Shown piece by piece: positions 9,431-17,623 of a DNA stretch of 64,000 nucleotides (its first letter is position 1; every line of letters starts with the position of its first letter). Below the pieces are notes generated by a model that did no database searches, was not told the origin of the DNA, and was given only the letters and a program-made list of their open reading frames with translations. Position numbers and translations under genes: made by a program. The DNA is taken from positions 682,001 to 746,000 of the forward strand of contig NZ_CP007129.1 of NCBI RefSeq assembly GCF_000522985.1, written 5' to 3'. This DNA comes from Gemmatirosa kalamazoonensis. GTDB taxonomy: Bacteria; Gemmatimonadota; Gemmatimonadetes; Gemmatimonadales; Gemmatimonadaceae.

Positions 9431-10087
9431 ATGAATGAACGATCATTCAGTCCGCGCCCAGTGTACCCGTCCTCCGTCGCGCTGTCAAGCAGACCCGCCG
9501 CCGACAAGGCCGACAAGGCCGACAAGCGCAGCGCGATCCTCGCTGCCGCGCTCCGGCTCATCGCGCGCTCCGGGCTCCACAACACCCCGATGGCCGCCAT
9601 TGCCCGCGAGGCCGGCGTCGCCGCGGGGACGCTCTACCTCTACTTCCCGAGCAAGGAGGCGATGGTCAACGCCCTCTACCTGGACCTCATCCAGGACCGG
9701 GACCGGGCCTACCTCGCCGAGCTCGATGCGATCGACGACCCGACCGCGGGCCCCGCGGAATCGACGTGGCGCATCTGGCACGCGCTCGCCCGCTGGCACT
9801 TGGACCGCCCGGACGCGTCGAACCTCATCCACCAGTGCCGCGCCTCGGGGATCCTGACCGACGAGACCCGCGCCGCCGAGGCCCGCGACCAGGCCGCGCG
9901 CCTGCCCCTCTTCCGCGACGCGATCGCGCACGGCCAGCTGCGGGAGCTGTCGCAGCAGGTGTTCTGGGCGCTGTTCGCGGGGCCGATCCTCGCCCTGGTG
10001 CAGATGCGCGACGCGGGCGAGATCGACGTGGACGACGATGTGCTGCGCGCCACGTTCGACGGCGTGTGCCGGAGCGTGCTGCCCTAG
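9431..10087 (+). CDS. TetR/AcrR family transcriptional regulator
   Basis: A repressor of about 208-218 residues. The N-terminal helix-turn-helix runs through RSAILAAALRLIARSGLH and VAAGTLYLYFPSKEAM, the TetR signature. The C-terminal ligand-binding domain is variable, and its effector is unknown. Two starts are possible: ATG 9431, which would put the operator inside the coding region, or GTG 9461, which leaves the operator upstream. I consider 9461 at least as likely. It is divergent from the secreted protein, GH3 and sugar-transport genes, so autoregulation and control of that locus are plausible. Confidence 0.88.
   Translation: MNERSFSPRPVYPSSVALSSRPAADKADKADKRSAILAAALRLIARSGLHNTPMAAIAREAGVAAGTLYLYFPSKEAMVNALYLDLIQDRDRAYLAELDAIDDPTAGPAESTWRIWHALARWHLDRPDASNLIHQCRASGILTDETRAAEARDQAARLPLFRDAIAHGQLRELSQQVFWALFAGPILALVQMRDAGEIDVDDDVLRATFDGVCRSVLP
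9432..9449. promoter_or_regulatory. Perfect inverted repeat, probable TetR-family operator
   Basis: TGAATGA and TCATTCA form a perfect 7-base dyad around a 4-base spacer. This is the classic geometry and sequence style of TetR-family operators (TGAATGA...TCATTCA). It lies in the divergent region between the small secreted gene (start 9376) and the TetR gene and covers the most upstream ATG of tetR, so it could control both directions. Confidence 0.75.
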
Positions 10088-10101
10088 AAGGAACGTCAAC
10101 G

Positions 10102-10164
10102 GCAAAGAACTGGGGATGAAAGGATCTCGAGATCCTTGGAATCCTTTCATCCCCAGTTCTTTGC
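10102..10164. terminator. Long perfect hairpin downstream of tetR
   Basis: Two 24-base arms (10102-10125 and 10141-10164) are perfect inverted copies containing GCAAAGAACTGGGGATGAAA. The 15-base loop, together with arm ends, also forms a second palindrome around CTCGAG. The stem is much more AT-rich than the surroundings. It lies 15 bases after the tetR stop and 21 bases before the GNAT start, so termination is likely. There is no clear U-tract. Confidence 0.6.
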
Positions 10165-10185
10165 TTTGAAAGAGCCAATCCACCC

Positions 10186-11013
10186 GTGCACCTCGAGCGC
10201 GCGACCGATCCCGCCACCTTCGTCGACGACGTCTCGCTGACGCTCGTCGCGAACGAGGCCGGGCACGGCCTGCTCCTCGGCCTGCTGGGCGCCGGTCGCG
10301 CCGATCCGCCGCCGACGTGGGCGTACGCGGCGCTCGTGCGCGACGGACGCGACGTCGTCGCCGTCGCGCTGCGCACGGACGACAAGCTCGTGCTCTCGCG
10401 TGCCGCGCCCGACGCGATCGCGCTCATCGCCGCCGATGCGCTCGCGGGGAACAGTGCCGCGGAGGTCCGCGCACTCGTCGGGCCGCCGGAGTCGGTGCGC
10501 GCGTTCGCGGTCGCCTCGGGACGCGCGTGGCGCACGTCGATGCGACAGGGCGTGTACACCGCGCACGCCGTCGTGCCGCCGACCGACGTGCCCGGGCGGC
10601 GCCGCGTCGCGACCGCCGCCGACCGCGACACGCTCATCGCGTGGTCGCAGGCGTTCCACGCGGAGGCGCTCGGCGAGAGGCCGGCGGCGGACGTCGTCGC
10701 GCCGGGGATCGACGCGCGGGTCGCGGCCGGCGCGATGCACCTGTGGGACGTGGACGGCACGCCCGTCGCCGCCGCCGCCGCCGCGGGGCCGACGCCGAAC
10801 GCGATCCGCGTGAACTTCGTGTACACGCCGCCCGACCGGCGCGGCCGCGGCTACGCGAGCGCGCTCGTCGCGTCGCTCACGCAGCGGCTGCTCGACGAGG
10901 GCCGCGCGTTCGTGTTCCTGCACACGGATCTCGCGAACCCCGTGTCCAATCGCGTGTACGAGCGCATCGGCTACCGGCGCGCGGCCGAGTTCGAGATGCT
11001 CGTGCCCGACTGA
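10186..11013 (+). CDS. GNAT family N-acetyltransferase
   Basis: A 275-residue protein. The C-terminal half (about 140-275) is a GNAT fold with VNFVYTPPDRRGRGYASALVASL, the acetyl-CoA binding motif A (R-x2-G-x-G/A pattern), and NPVSNRVYERIGYRR, a typical motif B. The N-terminal half is an extra domain with weak similarity to the same fold, as in two-domain GNAT proteins. The start is a GTG at 10186, right after the hairpin. The acceptor substrate is unknown. Confidence 0.85.
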   Translation: MHLERATDPATFVDDVSLTLVANEAGHGLLLGLLGAGRADPPPTWAYAALVRDGRDVVAVALRTDDKLVLSRAAPDAIALIAADALAGNSAAEVRALVGPPESVRAFAVASGRAWRTSMRQGVYTAHAVVPPTDVPGRRRVATAADRDTLIAWSQAFHAEALGERPAADVVAPGIDARVAAGAMHLWDVDGTPVAAAAAAGPTPNAIRVNFVYTPPDRRGRGYASALVASLTQRLLDEGRAFVFLHTDLANPVSNRVYERIGYRRAAEFEMLVPD

Positions 11014-11046
11014 GGGCGTGACGTCAAACCGTTAGGCACCTCGCGC

Positions 11047-11568
11047 ATGATCCGACTCATCGACTGGACCGCCCGCACGTGGACGTTCGACCTCCCGGTG
11101 GGCGCCTTCCCTGCCGTGGTCGAGCGTGTGCGGGGCACGCCGGCACGGGCCGCGGCGCTCGTCGACGGCGTGCCCGAGCACGCGCTCGGCGCGCGCGTCG
11201 ACGGCGCGTGGTCGGCGAAGGACCACATCGGCCACCTCGACGACCTGCACGACCTCGACGACCGGCGCCTAACGGAGTTCCTCGACGGCGCGCGCACGCT
11301 GACCGCGGCCGACATGACGAACCGCCGCACCCACGACGCGAACCACGCCGACATGCCGATCGCCGTGATCCTCGCGCGGCTCGTCGCGCACCGCGCCGAG
11401 CTGGTGGCGCGGCTGGACGCGCTGACGGAAGCGGACGTGGCCGCGACGGCGATGCATCCGCGGCTGCAGCGCCCCATGCGGCTCGTCGACTGGCTGCAGT
11501 TCGTGGCCGAGCACGACGACCACCATCTCGTGCGTGCGCGCGAGGCGCTGCGCGCGGCGCGGCTTTGA
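11047..11568 (+). CDS. DinB-like metal-binding four-helix protein
   Basis: A 173-residue protein of the DinB/YfiT superfamily. The fold usually holds a divalent metal with three histidines. Candidates are His in the DHIGHLDDLHDLDD segment near residue 60 and the C-terminal HDDHHL pair. The motif AWSAKDHIGHL is characteristic. Members include thiol-dependent transferases and stress proteins. The specific activity cannot be inferred. It starts 33 bases after the GNAT stop, so the two may be co-transcribed, and a CGTTAGGC word lies between them. Confidence 0.75.
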   Translation: MIRLIDWTARTWTFDLPVGAFPAVVERVRGTPARAAALVDGVPEHALGARVDGAWSAKDHIGHLDDLHDLDDRRLTEFLDGARTLTAADMTNRRTHDANHADMPIAVILARLVAHRAELVARLDALTEADVAATAMHPRLQRPMRLVDWLQFVAEHDDHHLVRAREALRAARL

Positions 11569-11633
11569 CAACGCGAGCTCCGCGCACGAGCTTGCGGCTC
11601 GGCCCTCGACCTTCCCTCGTGCGGCACTCGCCG

Positions 11634-12788
11634 ATGCGCTCTCGCTCCTCACTGCTCCTCGCGCTGCTCGCGCTCGCGGCGTGCCGCTCCGCGCCGGCGC
11701 CGGTGCCGGCCGCGCCGCCGACGGCAGCCGCCGCGCCGGCGTCGCCGGACTTCGCGCGGCTCGTCACCGAGCTGTCGGAGCCGGGCGGCTACTTCGACTC
11801 CGACAACCTCGTCACGAACGAGACGTCGTACCTGCACGTCGTCGGCGCGCTGAAGCGGCTCGGCGTGCAGGGCGGCGCGTACATCGGCGTCGGGCCGGAC
11901 CAGAACTTCTCGTACGTCGCGGCGATCCGACCGAGCGTGGCGTTCATGCTCGACATCCGGCGCGACAACATGCTCGAGCACCTGCTGTTCAAGGCGCTCT
12001 TCGCGCGCGCGCGCAACCGCGCCGAGTATCTCGCGCTGCTCACCGGGCGCCCCGTGCCGACCGACGTCGAGCGGTGGGCCGACCGTCCGCTCGCCGATCT
12101 CGTGGCGCACTTCGACACGGCGACGTCGACGCCGGCGAGCGAGGCATCGGCGCGGGAGCTGGTGATGGACGGCGTGCGCCGCACCGGCGTGCCGCTCGAC
12201 TCGTCGGACCTCGCGACGATCCGCCGCTTCCACGGCGCGTTCATCGCCGACGGCATGCAGATCCGCTACGAGAGCCGCGGCCGTCCGGGGCGCGGCTTCT
12301 TCCCATCGCTGCACGACCTGCTGCTCGCGCGCGACGTCGACGGCTCGGAGGCGGGCTATCTCGCGCGCGAGGCGGACTACCAGTTCGTGAAGGACCTCGA
12401 GGCGCGCGACCGGGTGATCCCCGTGACGGGCAACCTCGCCGGTCCCAAGGCGGTCGCCGCGGTCGGCGCGTGGGTGCGCGCGCAGGGCGAGCACGTCTCG
12501 GCGCTGTACACGTCGAACGCCGAGGACTACATCATGCGCGACGGCAGCTTCCCGGCGTTCGAGCGCAACGTCGCGGGTCTGCCGCGCGACGCGAAGAGCG
12601 TCATCATCCGCAGCTACTTCGGCGGCTTCCGCGGGCAGCACCCGTTCAACGTGCCCGGCTTCCGGTCGACGCAGCTCCTGCAGCCGATCGACGCGTTCGC
12701 GGCGACGGTCGCGAAGGGCGGCTACGGGGATTACTACCTGCTCGTGACCGACGGGGCGATCGATCCGCGGCCGCCGGTGAATCGTTAG
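11634..12788 (+). CDS. Lipoprotein, LIC_10091-like family
   Basis: A 384-residue protein with a lipoprotein signal peptide (LLLALLALAAC, lipobox LAAC near residue 17), so it is probably membrane-anchored outside the cytoplasm. The body shows YIGVGPDQNFSYVAAIRP and DIRRDNMLEHLLFKALF, which I associate with the LIC_10091 family (Rossmann-like, methyltransferase-related fold). No biochemical role is established to my knowledge. It ends with TAG inside a CGTTAGGC word. It starts 65 bases after the DinB-like gene. Confidence 0.7.
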   Translation: MRSRSSLLLALLALAACRSAPAPVPAAPPTAAAAPASPDFARLVTELSEPGGYFDSDNLVTNETSYLHVVGALKRLGVQGGAYIGVGPDQNFSYVAAIRPSVAFMLDIRRDNMLEHLLFKALFARARNRAEYLALLTGRPVPTDVERWADRPLADLVAHFDTATSTPASEASARELVMDGVRRTGVPLDSSDLATIRRFHGAFIADGMQIRYESRGRPGRGFFPSLHDLLLARDVDGSEAGYLAREADYQFVKDLEARDRVIPVTGNLAGPKAVAAVGAWVRAQGEHVSALYTSNAEDYIMRDGSFPAFERNVAGLPRDAKSVIIRSYFGGFRGQHPFNVPGFRSTQLLQPIDAFAATVAKGGYGDYYLLVTDGAIDPRPPVNR

Positions 12789-12807
12789 GCACTTCGGAAG
12801 GCATTCG

Positions 12808-12886
12808 ACCGCAGAGGACGCAGAGGGCCGCAGAGGAAACCAATAGCAACTGCTTCTCCTCTGCGGCCCTCTGCGTCCTCTGCGGT
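12808..12886. terminator. Tandem-repeat hairpin between convergent genes (AGGACGCAG family)
   Basis: Perfect 30-base arms (12808-12837 and 12857-12886) are separated by a 19-base loop. Each arm is built of short tandem units such as CCGCAGAGGACGCAGAGG. It lies between convergent gene ends at 12788 and 12903, which fits a bidirectional terminator. Related elements occur at 43728 and 59390. Translating them gives the spurious peptide SAALCVLCG. Confidence 0.65.
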
Positions 12887-12902
12887 TCCAGAACTGAAAG
12901 GC

Positions 12903-13613
12903 TTATCGGATCCACGTCCCGAGCCGCCGCCAGCGGATCTCGGTCACGGCGCGGAACCAGTCGAGGCCCGCTTCGGTGTCGTAGGAGTAGTAGACGACCG
13001 TCGGCGTGCCGCGGAGGTTCGCGCGCGGGACGGGGCCGTAGAAGCGACTGTCGACCGAGTCGTCGCGGTTGTCGCCCATCATGAAGTACATGTCGCGCGG
13101 GACGACGAGCGGCCCCCAGTCGTGCAGCGTGGGGCGCGTCGACGCCGACGACGTCTCGAGCTGGTGCTGCCAGGCGAAGATGGGCAACGGCTCGCGTGTG
13201 AAGTCGCTCGCCGGCGTGGCGCCGCGTGACTCGGCGACTCCGTTCACGTAGAGCCGGCCGGCGCGCATCGCGAGCGTGTCGCCGCCCACGCCGACGATGC
13301 GCTTCACGAGCACCGGCGTGATCTCGTCGGGCGCCATGCGGATCGACGGGTCCTGCGGCGGCGAGACGAACACCGCGATGTCGCCGCGCCGCGGCTCGGC
13401 GTAGCCCGGAAGGCTCACGTGGGTGAGCGGGACGTGCGGGCCGTAGCGGAGCTTGTTCACGAACAGCCAGTCGCCGACGAGCAGCGTCGGCTCCATGGAG
13501 CCGCTCGGGATGTGATAGGGCTCGGCGAGCGCGACGCGCGTGCCGAGCGTGACGGCGACGACGGGGAGGACGTTGCGCGCGAGCTCGCGCACGGTGTGGC
13601 GGAAACGGGACAT
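12903..13613 (-). CDS. lepB: Signal peptidase I
   Basis: A 236-residue type I leader peptidase that cleaves signal peptides at the outer face of the inner membrane. One N-terminal membrane segment (about 12-30) precedes box B, PSGSMEPTLLVGD, with catalytic Ser39. The general base is Lys104 in VLVKRIVGVGGD (box D). Box E is MMGDNRDDSVDSR. All catalytic residues are present. The gene is convergent with the LIC_10091-like gene. Other lepB copies may exist elsewhere in the genome. Confidence 0.93.
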   Translation of the reverse strand: MSRFRHTVRELARNVLPVVAVTLGTRVALAEPYHIPSGSMEPTLLVGDWLFVNKLRYGPHVPLTHVSLPGYAEPRRGDIAVFVSPPQDPSIRMAPDEITPVLVKRIVGVGGDTLAMRAGRLYVNGVAESRGATPASDFTREPLPIFAWQHQLETSSASTRPTLHDWGPLVVPRDMYFMMGDNRDDSVDSRFYGPVPRANLRGTPTVVYYSYDTEAGLDWFRAVTEIRWRRLGTWIR

Positions 13614-13667
13614 GACGGCTCAGGTCGAGGGAAGTGCACGCCCTACGCGCCGATCGCGTCGGCGGTG

Positions 13668-14282
13668 TCAACCGCCGCCCTGATCGACGAGGCCGAGCCG
13701 CGGCACCACGAGCCGCGGCCGCAGCAGCGCGCCGGGCGCGATCACCGCGTTCGCCCCGATGCGCGCGCCGTCACCGATCACCGCGCCGAACTTGCGCGCG
13801 CCGGTATCGAAGCGCCGCCCGTCCGCGTGGATCGCGATCGGCGCGTCGGGACGCTCGTTGCGGAAGTTCGCGACGATCGCGCCCGCCTCGAGGTTCACGT
13901 CCGACCCGACGACGCTGTCGCCGACGAAGTTGAAGTGCGCGAGTCGCGTGGACGCGAACAGGAACGCCGACTTCAGCTCCACGCCGGGTCCCAGCGTGCA
14001 CCGCGCATCGAGCCAGCACCCGCCGCGCACGTACGCGCCCGCGGCGATCGTGCAGTGCGGCCCGACGATCGCCGGTCCCTTGAGCGTCGCGCCGCGCTCG
14101 ACGCGCGCCGTCGCGTGCACCGCCACCTCGTCGGCGATCGCGTAACCGTCGCCGAGCGCGGCGAGCAGCCGGCGGACGACGTCTGCCGAGCGTGCCGTCA
14201 GGTCCCACGGCGCGAGTCCCGGGAACGTGGCGAGCGGCGAGGCGTCGAACGCCGCGACGTACTCGCCGATCGACATGCGCAT
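13668..14282 (-). CDS. Left-handed beta-helix (hexapeptide repeat) protein
   Basis: A 204-residue protein that is mostly hexapeptide repeats: ATARVERGATLKGPAIVG, then VVGSDVNLEAGAIVANF and GARIGANAVIAPGALL. This is the LbetaH fold of acyl/acetyl transferases, and it resembles the GlmU C-terminal domain in style (KSAFLFASTRLAHFNFVGD). No nucleotidyltransferase domain is present. The ATG at 14282 overlaps the D-aminoacylase stop as TGATG, so the two are coupled. A transferase role is likely, but the substrate is unknown. Confidence 0.75.
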   Translation of the reverse strand: MRMSIGEYVAAFDASPLATFPGLAPWDLTARSADVVRRLLAALGDGYAIADEVAVHATARVERGATLKGPAIVGPHCTIAAGAYVRGGCWLDARCTLGPGVELKSAFLFASTRLAHFNFVGDSVVGSDVNLEAGAIVANFRNERPDAPIAIHADGRRFDTGARKFGAVIGDGARIGANAVIAPGALLRPRLVVPRLGLVDQGGG

Positions 14283-15748
14283 CAGTAGCCGGCGCCGTCG
14301 ATCGGGCCGCGCTCGACGAAGCGGCCACCGCGCGCGCCGGTCGGCTGCTGGTCGCGGCTCGAGAGCACGCCGTTCACCCACACGGCCGCGATCCCCTCGG
14401 CGGCGCGCTGCGGATCGTCGAACGTCGCGACGTCGCGCACCGTCGCGGGGTCGAACAGCACGAGGTCGGCCCAGTGGCCCTCGCGCACCACGCCGCGCTC
14501 GGCGAGGCCGAAGCGGCGCGCCGGCAGCGCGGTCATGCGGTGCACGGCATCCTCGAGCGAGAACAGCCGCTCGTCGCGGCAGTAGCGGCCGAGCACCCGC
14601 GGGAACGTGCCCCACAGGCGCGGGTGCGGGCGCGGATCGTTAGGCAGCCCGTCCGACCCGACGACCGTCGCGGGGTGGCGCAGGATGCGCCGCATGTCGT
14701 GCTCCGCGATGGAGTGGTAGATCGCGCCCGCGGGCTGCAGCCTGTGCGCCGCGTCGACGAGCGTCGTACCCCACCCCGCGGCGACGTGGGCGAGCGACCG
14801 ACCGCTCGCCTCCGGGTGCGGCTCGGACCAGGTGATCGTGATCTCGACGCGCGGGTCCACCTGGCCGACGTCCAGCGTCGACGAGCCCGCGGCGTACGGG
14901 TAGCAGTCCCACCCCACGGGATGCGACGCGCGCGCGGCGTCGAGCGTCGCGAGCACCTCCTCGCTGCGCCCCCAGTTGTCGGGGCCCGCGCACTTCAGGT
15001 GCGACACGGCGACCGGCACGCGCGCGTGCCGTCCGATGCGCACGGCCTCGTCGAGCGCGTCGAGGATCTCGGCGAACTCGCTGCGCAGGTGCGTGGCGTA
15101 GAGCGCGCCCGCCGCGGCGAGCGGCTCGGCGAGCGCGACGACCTCCTCGGTCGGCGCGGCGCGCGCGTTCGCGTAGGCGAGCCCCGTGCTGAGGCCTAAC
15201 GCGCCGCGGGCGAGCGCGTCGCGCAGCTCGTCGCGCATGGCCGAGATCTCGGCGGACGTCGCGGGGCGATCGAGCCGGTCGAGGTGGTTCGCGCGCAGCG
15301 CCGTGTGCCCGACGAGCGCGGCGACGTTCACCGCGGGCCGCGCGCGCGTCACGGCGTCGCGGTACGACGCGAACGTCGGGTAGCGGAAGTCCCCGGCACG
15401 GCCGAGGAGGTTCATCGGGTCGGGCGGGTCGCCGCGCAGGCGCACGGGGGCCGCGCTGATGCCGCAGTTGCCGACGACCACCGTGGTGACGCCCTGCGAG
15501 AGCTTCGGCCACATCTCCGGCGCGCGGATCACCGTCGTGTCGTCGTGCGTGTGCACGTCGACGAAGCCCGGGGCGAGCACGAGACCGGCCGCGTCGTGCA
15601 CCGTCTCGGCGCGCCACGCGTCGAGGGCCCCGGGCGGGCGCACCGCGGCGATGCGGCCGGCGACGAGCGACACGTCGGCGGGGGTCGCGGGGGCGCCGGT
15701 GCCGTCGATCACGGTGGCGCCGCGTATGAGCGTGTCGCATCGTTCCAC
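14282..15748 (-). CDS. D-aminoacylase / N-acyl-D-amino-acid deacylase
   Basis: A 488-residue amidohydrolase-superfamily enzyme expected to hydrolyse N-acyl-D-amino acids. Metal and catalytic positions are visible: PGFVDVHTHDD (HxH at 66-68), the family Cys in VVGNCGISAAP (95), His in LYATHLRSE and in VAVSHLKCAG, and the catalytic Asp in VGSDGLPND. The length fits the family (about 480-490). I use GTG 15748, giving VERCDTLIRGATVIDG; an alternative GTG at 15763 adds five residues. It is divergent from a GntP-type permease with only about 30 bases between the starts. Confidence 0.88.
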   Translation of the reverse strand: MERCDTLIRGATVIDGTGAPATPADVSLVAGRIAAVRPPGALDAWRAETVHDAAGLVLAPGFVDVHTHDDTTVIRAPEMWPKLSQGVTTVVVGNCGISAAPVRLRGDPPDPMNLLGRAGDFRYPTFASYRDAVTRARPAVNVAALVGHTALRANHLDRLDRPATSAEISAMRDELRDALARGALGLSTGLAYANARAAPTEEVVALAEPLAAAGALYATHLRSEFAEILDALDEAVRIGRHARVPVAVSHLKCAGPDNWGRSEEVLATLDAARASHPVGWDCYPYAAGSSTLDVGQVDPRVEITITWSEPHPEASGRSLAHVAAGWGTTLVDAAHRLQPAGAIYHSIAEHDMRRILRHPATVVGSDGLPNDPRPHPRLWGTFPRVLGRYCRDERLFSLEDAVHRMTALPARRFGLAERGVVREGHWADLVLFDPATVRDVATFDDPQRAAEGIAAVWVNGVLSSRDQQPTGARGGRFVERGPIDGAGY

Positions 15749-15775
15749 CCCTTCAACTTCCACCGAGACCCCAGC

Positions 15776-17113
15776 GTGGTCCAGGGCAACCTGCTGCTCG
15801 CGTACGCCGCCGCGTCGATCGTGGCGCTCGTGCTGCTCATCGCGCGGCTCAAGCTGAATCCGTTCGTCGCGCTCGTCGTCGTCTCGCTCGCCCTCGGCGT
15901 CGCGGTCGGCATGCCGATGGGGAACATCGTGAAGGCGTTCGAGACCGGCGCCGGCGGCGCGCTCGGTCACATCGCCATCGTCATCGCGCTCGGCACGATG
16001 CTCGGGAAGATGATGGCGGAGTCGGGGGGCGCGGAGCGGATCGCGCACACGGTCATCGACGCGTTCGGGGAGCGCAACGTCCACTGGGCGATGGGGTGCA
16101 TCGCGTTCCTCGTCGGCATCCCGGTGTTCTTCGACGTCGGCTTCGTGCTGCTCGTGCCGATCGCGTTCAACGTCGCGCGCCGCACCGGCGCGTCGATGGT
16201 GCTGGTGGGGCTGCCGATGGTGGCGGGGCTCAGCGTGGTGCACGGCCTCGTGCCGCCGCACCCGGCGGCGCTCATCGCCGTGCAGGCGTATCACGCGGAC
16301 ATCGGCCGCACGATGCTCTACGCGCTCGTCGTCGGGCTGCCGACGATGGCGCTCGCGGGTCCGCTGTTCGCGCGGCTCATGGCGCCGCGCGTCGTGCCCG
16401 CCGGCAACCCGATGCTGCAGGCGGAGCTCACCGAGGAGGCGCCGGCGGCGCAGCGCGCGCTCCCCGGCTTCGGCGTGACGGTGGCGACGATCCTGCTGCC
16501 GGTCGCGCTCATGCTCGTCGGCAACTGGGCCGACGCGCTCGCGCCGGCCGGCTCGGTGCCTAACGATCTGCTGCGGCTCGCGGGCACACCGGTCGCCGCA
16601 CTGCTCATCGCGCTGCTCGTGAGCTTCGTCACGCTCGGCCGCGCGTTCTCCCGCGAGGCGATCCTCCGCTTCACGAACGAGTGCCTCGGGCCGATCGCCG
16701 GCGTGACGCTCGTCATCGGCGCCGGCGCGGGGTTCGGGCGGATCCTCATGGACGGCGGCGTGTCGGCGGCGGTCGTCGATCTCGCGACGCGCGCGAGCGT
16801 GCCGCCGCTGCTGCTCGGCTGGCTGGTCGCGGCGCTGATCCGCGTCGCAACGGGCTCCGCGACGGTGGCGATGACGACGGCGTGCGGCATTGTCGCGCCG
16901 ATCGCCGCGCAGCGCGTGTCGCCGGAGCTGATGGTGCTCGCGACGGGCGCCGGGTCGCTCATCCTCTCGCACGTGAACGACGGCGGGTTCTGGCTCGTGA
17001 AGGAGTACTTCGGCCTCACGGTGCCGCAGACGCTCGCGACGTGGACGGTGTGCGAGACGGTGATCTCCGTCGTGGCGCTCGGGCTGACGATGGCGCTCGC
17101 GGCTGTGGTGTAG
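15776..17113 (+). CDS. GntP family permease (gluconate/D-serine:H+ symporter type)
   Basis: A 445-residue integral membrane protein with about 12-14 hydrophobic segments. It shows LGTMLGKMMAESGGAERIA and VGIPVFFDVGFVLLVPI, both typical of GntP/DsdX transporters, and ATGSATVAMTTACGIVAP. GTG 15776 is the first plausible start in frame. The divergent D-aminoacylase suggests that the substrate could be a D-amino acid or an N-acyl derivative (DsdX is a GntP member that moves D-serine). Gluconate is the other option. Confidence 0.88.
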   Translation: MVQGNLLLAYAAASIVALVLLIARLKLNPFVALVVVSLALGVAVGMPMGNIVKAFETGAGGALGHIAIVIALGTMLGKMMAESGGAERIAHTVIDAFGERNVHWAMGCIAFLVGIPVFFDVGFVLLVPIAFNVARRTGASMVLVGLPMVAGLSVVHGLVPPHPAALIAVQAYHADIGRTMLYALVVGLPTMALAGPLFARLMAPRVVPAGNPMLQAELTEEAPAAQRALPGFGVTVATILLPVALMLVGNWADALAPAGSVPNDLLRLAGTPVAALLIALLVSFVTLGRAFSREAILRFTNECLGPIAGVTLVIGAGAGFGRILMDGGVSAAVVDLATRASVPPLLLGWLVAALIRVATGSATVAMTTACGIVAPIAAQRVSPELMVLATGAGSLILSHVNDGGFWLVKEYFGLTVPQTLATWTVCETVISVVALGLTMALAAVV

Positions 17114-17118
17114 CGGCC

Positions 17119-17249
17119 GGGCTCCACGTACGAGTTTGTATGGGACTGAAGAAGGACTGAAGGAGGACTGAAGAAGGAACCTTTCAAGTGTCCTTCTTCA
17201 GTCCTTTGAAGTCCTTCTTCAGTCCCACGAACACACGTACGTGGAGCCC
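17119..17249. repeat. Nested hairpin with GGACTGAAGAA tandem units
   Basis: Outer arms GGGCTCCACGTACG (17119-17132) and its inverse (17236-17249) enclose inner arms at 17142-17178 and 17191-17226. The inner arms are made of three GGACTGAAGAAGGA-like units, imperfect only in the middle. It fills the gap between convergent genes ending at 17113 and 17268, so bidirectional termination is likely. Confidence 0.6.
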
Positions 17250-17267
17250 TGCCGGGCGCACCACGCC

Positions 17268-17543
17268 TCACCCGTGCTCCGCGCCCACGCCGTGCATCGC
17301 GAGCCCGACCGCCGTCTGCTCCTCCACGGGGAAGAACTCGTTGCGGCTCACGTGCCCCACCGCCGCGTCCACGATCTCGCGCACCCGCTCCACCGACTCC
17401 GCCTGCCACAGACAGACGCCGTGTCGCCCGTCGATGCTCGGCAGCACCTGGAGGAGCCGCACGTCGTCGGGGAGCGGTGCCTGGGCCGCGGTGGGCCAGA
17501 AGACGGCGGGGTCGGTGACGGCGTGCTGCGCGACGATCAGCAT
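17268..17543 (-). CDS. Small protein, ferredoxin-like alpha/beta fold, function unknown
   Basis: A 91-residue protein beginning MLIVAQHAVTDPAVFW. The order of strands and helices (RLLQVLPSIDGRHGVCLWQ, then VERVREIVDAAVG) suggests a dimeric alpha+beta barrel like the DUF4242 or ABM folds. No signal peptide is present. It lies 80 bases downstream of the seven-gene operon on the same strand and could be its last, loosely attached member. I do not recognise a named family with confidence. Confidence 0.55.
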   Translation of the reverse strand: MLIVAQHAVTDPAVFWPTAAQAPLPDDVRLLQVLPSIDGRHGVCLWQAESVERVREIVDAAVGHVSRNEFFPVEEQTAVGLAMHGVGAEHG

Positions 17544-17623
17544 GGAGGCCTCCGAGCGGAGGTTGGACTGCCTGGGGATAGCCAAAGTGCCGCGCGCGGC
17601 TCGCGACGGCAACACGCCGCGAA

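Noticed and set aside
9461-9540. Repeated GCCGACAAG at the TetR N-terminus as a regulatory repeat
   Set aside because: Three short in-frame units encode AlaAspLys; they look like a simple coding expansion.
12646-13671. Minus-strand frame containing SSAALCVLCG
   Set aside because: The peptide comes from translating the intergenic repeat hairpin and the rest is a shadow of lepB.
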